Positions 7,901-16,800 of a DNA stretch of 44,163 bases are shown in pieces. The notes under the pieces are model-generated. The model searched no databases, had not been told where the DNA came from, and saw only the letters and a list, made by a program, of their open reading frames with translations. Source of the stretch: a virus; IMG/VR virus record IMGVR_UViG_3300008113_000097, positions 1 to 44,163 of that record; one strand, given 5' to 3'. Each line of letters opens with the position of its first letter. Positions within the stretch are counted from its first letter, which is position 1. Position numbers and translations under genes: made by a program.

Positions 7901-10123
7901 CTAATATTACAATCAAGTGGCACTGGAAAAATTTATGTTCCAGGAAATAATGTTGAGTTTGATCAAAATTTAACAGTTGACGGTACTACCTACTTAAAGA
8001 ATACAGAAATTGTTGGAAACATTACGCAAACGGGCAATGTAACACAAACCGGTAATGTAACACAAACCGGTAACATTAACTTAACTGGTAATTTATCAAT
8101 AACTGGTTGGACACAGTTTCCTGATATTAGAATTAGTGGCAATACTATTGAAACTACACAAAGCAATAGTGATTTAACTCTTGATGCTGCTGGCACTGGA
8201 AAAATTTATGTTCCATTTAGTGACGTACAGTTTGATCAAGATTTAACAGTTTTAGGTAATTTAGATGTCGGTAGTTTAACAGTCGACACTAGCATTACAT
8301 CGTCTACAGCAACAATAGGCGATATTAAGATTGAAACAAATTACATTACTACACTAACTGGCAATGCGGATCTTGAATTACGTGCAGCAGGTACTGGTAG
8401 AATTTATGTACCTCAAGATAATGTTGAGATTGATAATAACTTAACCGTTAATGGTACAACTAATCTATTAGATACAAACATTAATGGAACAGTAGTACAT
8501 GTTGGTAATGTAACACAAACTGGCGATCTAAATCAAACCGGCAATACTAGTATTACTGGTAGTTTGACAGTTAGCGATGTTGTACAATTTACTGATATTA
8601 AAATTAGTGGCAATACAGTTGAGACTACAATTGGCAATAATGACCTTAGACTGGAAGCAGCAGGTACTGGTAGAATTTATGTTCCATTAGACAATGTTCA
8701 AATGGACCAAACATTAACTGTAACTGGATTAACAACAACTAGTAATGTTACCAACAGCGGAACAATTACATCATCTGTGTTTACTACAGGTGACATTAGA
8801 ATTAATACAAATGTTATTACTACAACAATAACAAACAGTAATTTGGTTATTGAAGCAGCCGGTACAGGTATTATCAGTATGCCTAACAACGATGTTGTGT
8901 TAGGCAAGACTATCAATGTAACAGGTCTAAGTACACTAGCAGCTACTAACATTACCGGAACATTGACACATGTTGGCAATACTACTAGAACGGGAAATGT
9001 AAATCAAACCGGTAATTATAACTTAACTGGCAATTTGACTGTAACTAATGATGTACAGTTAGAAGACATTAGAATTGCTGAGAATGAAATTAAAACTACT
9101 ATAGGTAATAACAATCTTGTACTTAGCGCAGCAGGAACCGGATCGGTAACAGTACCAACTAATAATGTTCAACTTAATCAAAACTTATCTGTTACTGGAA
9201 CAACTACGTCAACTAATATTGTTAACAGCGGACAAATAACATCCGGTTCTTATAGTACCGGTGATATTTTAATCAGCGGAAATACAATTAGAACAACGCA
9301 ATCTAACAGCAATTTACAATTATTGGCCGCAGGTACAGGTTATATTCAGTTAGAACAGTTTGATGTACAAGAAAATGTAATTAGAATTAACACAGGATCT
9401 GATTTAGTAATACAGCCAAACGGCACAGGTATTGTTAATATTGATTCTACACAAAGTTTAAAAATACCAGTAGGTGCTACAGGGGATAGACCTTTAACAC
9501 CAGCTGCTGGTATGGTTAGATTTAACAATCAGCTAAATCGATACGAAGGTTATAACGGTACAAATTGGATTAGAATTGACGGTGTTGAAGACGCAGATGG
9601 TAACACTTATGTTACAGCAGAGTTAACACCCGGTGCTAACGATAATACATTTAGATTTGTAGTTAATGGTGTTCAAGTAGCAGATTTAAATAGTTCTAGA
9701 TTTAACGTAACAGCAGTTGATGTTGATAGCATTAATATTGATAATAATGTAATTTCAACAACACCGACAAACACTGATTTAATTGTAAGCCCTAACGGTT
9801 CTGGTGCTTTACGTATAGGTAATTTTAGTTTTAGATCAAACCTGATTACAAATACAGTAAATAATAGCATTACCTTGTTTAATCAAACAGGCAGCGGTTA
9901 TGTAAAGATTAATAGCACTGGAGGCTTTGTAATTCCGGTGGGTACTACAGAACAGCGTCCTGCACTATTTGATGTTGGTATGATGCGCTTCAATTCTACA
10001 GATCAACGTGTAGAAATTTGGGATGGAGCATTATGGGTAGGCGCTGGACAAGGAGCCGGCGGTGGTGTATCTGCTGCTGAAGCACAAGATATTGGTATTG
10101 TTAGTGCAATTATATTTGGATAA
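4991..10123 (+). CDS. Large beta-helical fibre/virion protein with LamG-like domain (paralogue 2)
   Basis: This 1710-aa protein is a tandem paralogue of the preceding one. It has the same start (MSQLGRISGQLLK), a beta-helix block at residues ~224-425 (YYVASNGSDTN, then DPVATIKHAL, then GDTVYIYPGTY), the YYNSVDHKGDFRVGD motif near 794, and a long shaft of S-N-S-D-L-x-L-x-A-A-G-T-G-K-I-Y-V-P repeats. Two 'P-x-G-T-x-x-R-P' units lie near residues 1490 and 1645. Unlike its paralogue it carries ~300 extra residues (about 433-731). Residues ~515-697 of these look like a laminin-G/concanavalin-A-like lectin domain (FGTASLALDGTGDYV, then FCLETWVYPT, then TWSHIVLAK and GYIDDLRIT). Such domains usually bind carbohydrate. 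AAGGAG at 4980-4985 sets the start. A receptor-binding or appendage role is likely but inferred. Confidence 0.75.
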   Translation: MSQLGRISGQLLKENLTRNGHDLTFDNDLLHLDVTNRRVGIKKTNPAYELDVNGTTQTTDLRVSGTANIGDLTITGETITSNTGTLNLTNGTGDLITYQNKLRVDSIDIENNVISTNSSNTNLIINPAGTGSLEIFANTNVYGDIYATGNIRADGNITIGDANTDNITINADIASNIIPNINNTYTLGNSSFRWKDLWVNNIYADAIDTGSAIIDGVTLNLVQGNIYYVASNGSDTNLGEHQNDPVATIKHALTLASAGDTVYIYPGTYTELFPLTVPAGVTVKGSGIRAVKIIPDSTTTGADAFLLNGETTVEDLTIADFYSPGYAFKFATGMTVTSRSPYVRNITVLTKGTTLTLSDPRGFASGDAGKGAYIDGSVVNAASKEASMLFHSVTFLCPGVDTIVATNGVRIEWLNSFTYFSNRSMYLTSGSTGFAGSGLTRLKLPVATRTGTWAVGNTVSYYDTDGTTVLASGTIDSIDSDWINLTGKVVGFQIPEDRAPKTVTVAGNAKLSTAQKKFGTASLALDGTGDYVSLASQADFAFGTGDFCLETWVYPTTTGTYRTLFDLRSSSGDVNGIIIGLSDIDALYFYYNGNYRIGPVGSVPINTWSHIVLAKSSGSTKAFINGVQVGSTYTDANNYPQRGVRVGADPNGNFAFTGYIDDLRITKNIPRYTSNFTVPSTAFLGDTSAVLLLHFNGLNNSTNIVDDGVTFVDIRSSAGGTTTDLAVADYSDFGAEVRSIGSAAVYGNYGIYGDGDGVIAYLIGQNLAYIGNGKETTNDPNTVIQANEVVELNRAKIYYNSVDHKGDFRVGDLFYVNQATGEVSFTNSDVTIGTSLTFDDGGGNITYIDATKIETGDFRISDNTIETLSLDFNIDAASNLINLNSNVNITGNLDVAGDVTVGGNVVIGNQNTDTVKFIAGVNSDILPKLDATYDLGTNLLRWKTLFTTQLDSGDIRISTNTITTFASNSDLILQSSGTGKIYVPGNNVEFDQNLTVDGTTYLKNTEIVGNITQTGNVTQTGNVTQTGNINLTGNLSITGWTQFPDIRISGNTIETTQSNSDLTLDAAGTGKIYVPFSDVQFDQDLTVLGNLDVGSLTVDTSITSSTATIGDIKIETNYITTLTGNADLELRAAGTGRIYVPQDNVEIDNNLTVNGTTNLLDTNINGTVVHVGNVTQTGDLNQTGNTSITGSLTVSDVVQFTDIKISGNTVETTIGNNDLRLEAAGTGRIYVPLDNVQMDQTLTVTGLTTTSNVTNSGTITSSVFTTGDIRINTNVITTTITNSNLVIEAAGTGIISMPNNDVVLGKTINVTGLSTLAATNITGTLTHVGNTTRTGNVNQTGNYNLTGNLTVTNDVQLEDIRIAENEIKTTIGNNNLVLSAAGTGSVTVPTNNVQLNQNLSVTGTTTSTNIVNSGQITSGSYSTGDILISGNTIRTTQSNSNLQLLAAGTGYIQLEQFDVQENVIRINTGSDLVIQPNGTGIVNIDSTQSLKIPVGATGDRPLTPAAGMVRFNNQLNRYEGYNGTNWIRIDGVEDADGNTYVTAELTPGANDNTFRFVVNGVQVADLNSSRFNVTAVDVDSINIDNNVISTTPTNTDLIVSPNGSGALRIGNFSFRSNLITNTVNNSITLFNQTGSGYVKINSTGGFVIPVGTTEQRPALFDVGMMRFNSTDQRVEIWDGALWVGAGQGAGGGVSAAEAQDIGIVSAIIFG
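6290..7185 (+). other. LamG-like domain insertion in fibre paralogue 2
   Basis: Comparing the two tandem paralogues, both read through a conserved 'NSF-T/S-Y-F-x-N-R' segment and then 'FGAE-x-RSIGSA-x-VYGNYG'. In paralogue 1 these are ~25 residues apart. Here ~300 residues intervene, containing a LamG/ConA-like fold signature and a short N-terminal beta unit. The boundaries are approximate, read by eye from the protein alignment. Confidence 0.7.
8024..8077 (+). repeat. Three tandem 18-bp coding repeats
   Basis: Three consecutive 18-nt units of the type ACACAAACCGGTAATGTA encode repeated N-V-T-Q-T-G hexapeptides in the fibre shaft. Single copies of the same hexapeptide recur elsewhere in this protein. 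The unit is in frame, so slippage would change shaft length without a frameshift. Confidence 0.85.
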
Positions 10124-10129
10124 AACAAA

Positions 10130-10459
10130 ATGGCATCATTTTTTAGAAATAAAGTTATTAATGAATTAGGTACTACACAAGTTACTGCTTTACAAACAGC
10201 AGCAAATAATCGCATGACTCTAATTGGTATGAGTTTTGCAAACTTAACTGGTAGTATTGTCTTACTCGATGTTATTGTACAAGATGACAGCTCTACGCAA
10301 GGTTTTTATTGTCATCAAATGATGGTGCCTGCCAACAGTAGTTTGAGATTGATTAACGGGGGAGAAAAATTAATTTTAGCTGAAAATAATGCACTACTTA
10401 TACAAGCTAATATTTCTAACTCGTTAGATGTTATTATCAGTTATGTTGAATTAATTTAA
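10130..10459 (+). CDS. Small beta-sandwich virion protein
   Basis: This 109-aa protein has no recognised catalytic motif. It alternates hydrophobic strands with a PANSSLRLINGGEKLIL segment and ends in an ISYVELI strand. The pattern suggests a single small beta-sandwich, of the kind that decorates or caps tail appendages. A second protein of similar size and strand pattern (29485-29808) lies at the other end of the giant fibre genes, so the pair may be distant relatives. The start ATG lies 6 bp after the previous stop and has only a weak ribosome binding site (GGA at 10119-10121), suggesting translational coupling. Function is inferred from context. Confidence 0.55.
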   Translation: MASFFRNKVINELGTTQVTALQTAANNRMTLIGMSFANLTGSIVLLDVIVQDDSSTQGFYCHQMMVPANSSLRLINGGEKLILAENNALLIQANISNSLDVIISYVELI

Positions 10460-10470
10460 GGAATAAGATT

Positions 10471-10842
10471 ATGTATTATGTAGGTATTGATGCTAGTATG
10501 GGGAATTTGTTAGGAGAAGGTAATCCTAGATATTTCTATGCACTAAGAAGAGACGAAGAAGGCACATTATATTTTGCTAAAATAGATCAGCTTACTGATA
10601 CGGGTTTAGTTACAGTAAACAATTCTGGTTTAACTGAAAATGATTACCCTGACTTTGAATACGGAGTTGATTTTTTTGATGGTCGTTTAGAAGAAGACCA
10701 TTCTAGACCGTATACAAACTTACAATGGGATCAATATCGTTGGGATAACAAACTAGCATTTTATTATATCAATACAAACGGTGAATTAATTGTGAGAATT
10801 AATCAAAACTATGTTTACGATCCTTTACAGATCGTTAGCTAA
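10471..10842 (+). CDS. Hypothetical small protein in fibre operon
   Basis: This 123-aa acidic, Tyr- and Asp-rich protein (MYYVGIDASMGNLLGEGNP, then YFYALRRDEEGTLYF, ending YVYDPLQIVS) belongs to no family I recognise. It has no signal peptide, membrane helix or metal-binding motif. AAGGA at 10458-10462 overlaps the preceding stop and fits the ATG at 10471. It sits between a small beta protein and a giant fibre gene with 11- and 15-bp gaps, so it is co-transcribed with virion genes. A minor structural or fibre-assembly role is plausible but unproven. Confidence 0.6.
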   Translation: MYYVGIDASMGNLLGEGNPRYFYALRRDEEGTLYFAKIDQLTDTGLVTVNNSGLTENDYPDFEYGVDFFDGRLEEDHSRPYTNLQWDQYRWDNKLAFYYINTNGELIVRINQNYVYDPLQIVS

Positions 10843-10857
10843 TAAGGAAAGTTACAA

Positions 10858-13800
10858 ATGGCTCAAGAATTTAAAATTGGTAGACTACGTTACACCTGGA
10901 GGGGAATATGGGCTACTGCAACTTTTTACAACAGAGACGCTGTAGCAGCGTTCGATGGTAAAACATATGTTTGTATAGTACCACATACTTCAAGTAACTT
11001 TTACGACGACTACTTTAATATCGAACCTAGCGGAGAAGTAAAACCTTACTGGACACTGATGCTTGACGGTCAAAGTTGGGTTGGCGAGTGGACTCCAACA
11101 ACAGCATACACAATATCAAATATTGTTTTGTATTCAGGAACTGTATACAAATGTATTACTAATCATACTAGTACTACTACATTTGATCCTACTAAGTGGC
11201 AAGTGTATGTAGCCGTTGATAGTAGCTGGGTAAATGTCTATACACCATCAACATTTTATTATAAAGGGGACGTTGCAAAATTTGGCGGCATTGTATATAA
11301 ATGTAATGTAGATCATTTAGCTAACCCTGCCTATTTTCCTGACTACACTAAATGGGATGTTCAATATGAAGGTATAGAATTTAAAGGTGAATGGAATCTT
11401 AATAGTATCCAGTACAAACAAAACGATATTGTAAAGTACGGCTCAAGTCTTTGGATCTGTCAATTTAATCACACTTCAAGTTCTGGATTTGACGGGACTA
11501 TTGATACCGACGACTCAACTAAAGCATGGTTGTTATGGATACCTGGTGCGGAATATGAGAATACATGGAATTCAGCAATTACATATCAACTCGGCGACAT
11601 TGTTATGTATGGCGGTTATAGTTATATAAATCGTATTGTTAATAATACAAATTTAATTCCACCAGATGCAGCAGACGATTCTACTCCAGCATGGGAATTA
11701 TTAACTATAGGATATAGATTTTTAGACGGTTGGCAAAATTCTACAACTTACTACATTGGCAGTGTTGTTAGACACGGCGGTTCTTTATATCAAGCTGTTC
11801 AAGATAATATTAATGAAAGTCCTACTGACAATTCAGTAACAACTACTTATACCGCTACCGGTAGCTCAGGCAGGACACTCAAAGTTGCCTCAACAACCAA
11901 CCTTGTTCCTGGTATGTTTATTTCTGGTTTAGGGTTTAGTAAAGGGCAATATATTGACAGTATTGTTGATAATACTACCCTTAAAATTAGTCAAGCACCG
12001 TATTCAACAATAACAAACGGAGCAACACTTACTTTTAGTGGTGTAGATACTGCTAACTGGGAATTAATTACTCAAGGTATTCGTTGGCGCAATCGCTGGG
12101 CGAACGGTCAACCTTATCTAGTAGGCGACATTGTTGTTTATATTAATAAAACTTATAGATGCATTAAAAATCATACAAGCATTCTTATTAACAGACCAGA
12201 TCAAGATACAAATAACGTTAACTGGGTAATATTTTTAAATCATGATAGAAATAACGTTCTTAATGATTTAGGAGATATTATTGTCAACAGTCAAGGAAAT
12301 AACATTGCCTTGCCGATAGGATCCGAAGGATACTTATTAAAATCAATTTACGGTGTTCCTACATGGTCAAATTTCTTACAAACACCTAAAGTGTACTATG
12401 TAACGCCCGACGGAACAGATAGTGCAGATAGTGGAACCACATGGGATAATCCGTGGCGCAGTATTAGGTATGCATGTGACAGTATAAGTGCAGGCCTAAG
12501 TAATCCAAATGCAAAAGTTTTACTTCTTAATAATAGAAACTTTATTGAAGAAGAAGCATGGCAATGGCAAGTCTATCAAATTGCTAATAGTATTTCACCG
12601 TTCAATGTTTCAGGGCTATCTCTCGATGAAGAAAAAACTAGACGTGACACAAAATATTGTGTTGATGCAGTAATATATGATTTAGCTCGAGGCGGTAATA
12701 GTCAAACTATTGCGTTTACATTAGCGTTTTTTGATAAAGTTGCAAGATACAAATATGCAACTACTGAAGTAGCACAACAAATTAATTACTATATTGCAAC
12801 TATAAACAGAATTTTTACATTAATTAATATTATTGCTTCGGGTAATTCTGTGAGTCCGTTATACCAAACTTTAAATGGTATTTCTTCTCCTATTGTACAA
12901 CAATCTGGCCCTAGTTTAACAGCACAATCTTTAACTGACATCGATTCTTTTAAAACTATTGTTACTACTGCTCTAGGATCAGGAGATTCTACAGAGATAC
13001 CGCTAGAAAATTCTGGACTAACTGCAACTATTCAAGTAAAGACCGGTACTTATAGAGAAGAATTACCTATTGTAGTTCCTGCAAACACTGCCTTAAATGG
13101 AGACGAATTACGTGGAGTTGTAGTTTATCCTAAAGTTATTATCAATTCTTTAGTAACAAGATCTTTTGCAGGAACAAATAAATTTAGAGTTGGCAGTACA
13201 GCTGGAATGACCGCAGGAACACCAGTTCAGTTTGATTCGATTTATTCAGTCAACGGTGTGAATAGTGTATTCGGGGGCGTAACTAGAGGAACAACGTATT
13301 ATGTTCTTGGAAGTTCAATTACAGATACTGAATTTTCTGTAAGTACAACAGCAAACGGATTACCTGTGCCCCTTAGTAACTTCACCAGTCAAATGTATGT
13401 CTATGGTGGTGATGCACTTAAAGATATGTTTAGATGCCAAAACGGTACTGGTATAAGAAACATGACTCTGTCTGGCCTACTAGGATGCCTTACAGATGAA
13501 AACCTTTATCTAACTCGAAGACCAACTGGCGGCTTTTATGTTGGATTAGATATCGGAGCAAATCAAGATGATACTAGTGCCTGGATCTATAGAAAAAGCC
13601 CGTATATTCAAAACGTATCAACCTTTGGCCGCGGAGCAACTGGATTAAAAATTGACGGCTCGTATCATAATGGCGGTAATAAGTCTATTGTTTGTAACGA
13701 CTTTACACAAATTATTTCAGACGGAATCGGTATATGGTGTACAGGAACTGATGCATTATGTGAAGCAGTTTCTGTTTTCTCATACTATGCTTATGCAGGA

Positions 13801-16800
13801 TATTTTGCAGAGTCTGGTGGCAGAATTCGTGCTACTAATGGTAATAGCTCATACGGAACATTCGGTGTAGTTGCTGAAGGATTTGATACTAGTGAAGTTC
13901 CTATTTCTGGACAGGTAAACAATCAATATTTTGAAGCTCAAGCTACCCCGTTTAGTTCTCTAGGCGCTGAAGCAGAGATTTTAAAAATTCAATACAATCA
14001 TGCCGGTCAAAACTATTTTAACGAAGTAACTAATTTAATTCGTTACAGCAATAGTTTTACTACTACTGGAGGAGGTAACGGCTGGAGTACAGATGGTAAT
14101 TTAACATTAGTGCAATCAATTACTTCCCCTATGGGAACAACCGACGGATGGTTAGCAGAAGGAACTAGTGCTGTTGGAGCAACTGGATCAGTTTCAACAT
14201 CAACCGCAATCACCCCGTCGGGAGCAAGTTATACAGCTCTGTCTGGTATAAACATAACTGGATCAGGTACTAGTGCTACGTTTAATGTTATAGTATCTAG
14301 TACAACCTATCTTGTAACAATTAATGCCGGCGGTTCTGGATACGTTGTTAGTAACCAGATAAGAATATTAGGCACACAATTAGGCGGAACTAGTCCTGCT
14401 AACGATTTAGTTATTACAGTTACTGGTTTGTCCGGTACTACAATTACGTCAATATCGTCAACTGGTACAGTTCAAAGCGGTGCTACTCAACCGTATTATT
14501 TTAGTATTTTTATTAAAAAGGGAACTTCTCCAACGTTTGATGTTCAGTTAGAATATAGTGGAACTCAAACAACCGGAAGCACTATAAGTTATAATTTTGA
14601 TTTAAACACTATAACTCCAGGATCTATCTCTGCAGGGCTTGTTCCGATTACTTTTAATGCTACCCCAGTGTCAAATAGTAATGGGTGGATCAGATTGTCT
14701 TTTGTAAGTTATGATAGTATTGCTTTAAACAACACACTTACTGTAAGATTATATCCTAAAGGACTAAGTTCAATTACAGGTTACAGTTTTATGTTCGGCG
14801 CTCAACTCGAACTAGGAAATACCTTAGGGTTTTATTTAAGCACAACCGGACACAGATATACAGCAAATGCAAACTTTGTTGTTAAAGGTCCTGGATCAAA
14901 TCTTAGTTTAGTTGCAAATGAAACTAGAAGCTCTGCTGTTTATAAGACTCGTGTTTTAGAAGTCGATGGTATAACCGGAGGAACAAATTATCTTTTTGTA
15001 GCTAATAACGCTCAATCAGGTAGTGCTAGTACTCTTACTATTGCAGCATCTGATACAACAGGGGAAAAGCCCTATTTAGGCATGCGTTTATTTGTCAATA
15101 ACGGTTTAGGTGCAGGACAGTATGGAACTATTAGCTTTTATGATCCTTTAATAAAAGAAGCAACGGTACTAAAAGAATCTTTTAGTCAGCTTGAAGTTAC
15201 AACAACTGATGCAGCTACTGATAAGTTTAGTCTATCATTATCTACCGATCCTTATACTTTGTACATAGATCAACCAGTTCAGTTTGTTCCTACACATTAT
15301 GAAATCGATATTGATCGTATTTCGCAAGACGATATTAATGTACTTAATACTATAGGCGGAACACAAAATAGAATGGTAGTTACTTCTACAGCTAAACTTA
15401 TATTAGGAATGCCTGTTAATTTTAGCGGAACTACATATGGCGGTGTTACTGATAGTTTTACATATTACATTATTAATATTATTGATGAATTTAATATACA
15501 AGTCTCTACTACGTTAGGGGGCTCTGTAGTATTTCTCAATAATGCATCAGGAGACATGCAGTTAAACTTTCCAGCGTATACTAGCTATCTAAGCGGTAGC
15601 ACTACAAATATGGAAATTAACTTGCCTATATTTTTTACTGGCAATGTGCTAAGTGATGTTGTGGCTGGCCAAACATATTACATTAACGATATTTTTGGAG
15701 CAAATTTATTTACAATTTCGCAATCTTTAGTAACTATAGCTGCAACAGCCACAGCAGTTAACACTAATTTAATAACTGTTGATAATACTAGTAATTTAGT
15801 AAGTTTAAATCCTATTAAATTTACAGATGTTATAGGGGGATTAACTAACGGAGTAAAATATTATATTAAGAATATTCCTAGCCCTAGTACAATTTCTCTT
15901 ACAGATACAATCATTTCAACTACAGCAACAGCAAGTGTTGAGTCTAGTGATTTAATTACAGTAACAAGTACAACTGGATTTCAAATAGGTAATCCTGTAG
16001 TATTTACTGGTCCAACATTTGGCGGTCTAGTTAATGATCAAACTTATTACATTCATTATGTTAATGACGGAACTACTTTCTCTATAAGCAATACGTCTAC
16101 GTTATTAACCGTAAACGTAACTGCAACATCTGATACTAACAATGCAATTACTTGCGGTTCAACAACTAATTTAACTCCTTTAAATCCGATTGTGTTTAGA
16201 GGAACTACTATTGGACCTTTAGTAGATGGAGTGACTTTTTACGTTAACAGAATTTTATCTCCTACAGAATTTACTATATCAGGATTAGTTACTTCTGTAA
16301 TAGCAACAGAAACAGCACCATTATCTAACTTAATACATGTTTCTTCTACTGCTGGATTTCAAGCAAACAATCCGATCATATTTGGAGGAGATACGTTTGG
16401 AGGAATTGTATCGGGACAAATATACTATATTTCTGCTGTTAACTCAGCTATAGATTTTACAATTAGTACCACTCCCGGCGGATCAGCAGTTACATTAACA
16501 GCAGGAACAGGAACTCTAGTAGCAAGAACTGGCACTACTGTTACAATGACAACCGCTAGCGGGACAATGACTGGTTACAGTCGATTTACTAATATTCCTG
16601 TAAGTTTAACTAGTGGTGTAGGAGAAGTAATTGTTAGAGCAGCAGGAGCAGACGTTGCTTTAACTGCTGCAACAGGAGCAATGACTGGTACAACAACCTC
16701 AAGCAAAGAAGTATTAGAAGCTGATGCAGGTCCTAACATGACTGGCACATTTACAGTACCATTAATAGGAGGCATAAGTCAAGGAACTACTTATTATGTT

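Noticed and set aside
8024-8077. Tandem 18-bp units as a CRISPR or iteron array
   Set aside because: The units are contiguous without spacers, lie in frame inside a fibre gene and encode the same hexapeptide used elsewhere in the shaft.
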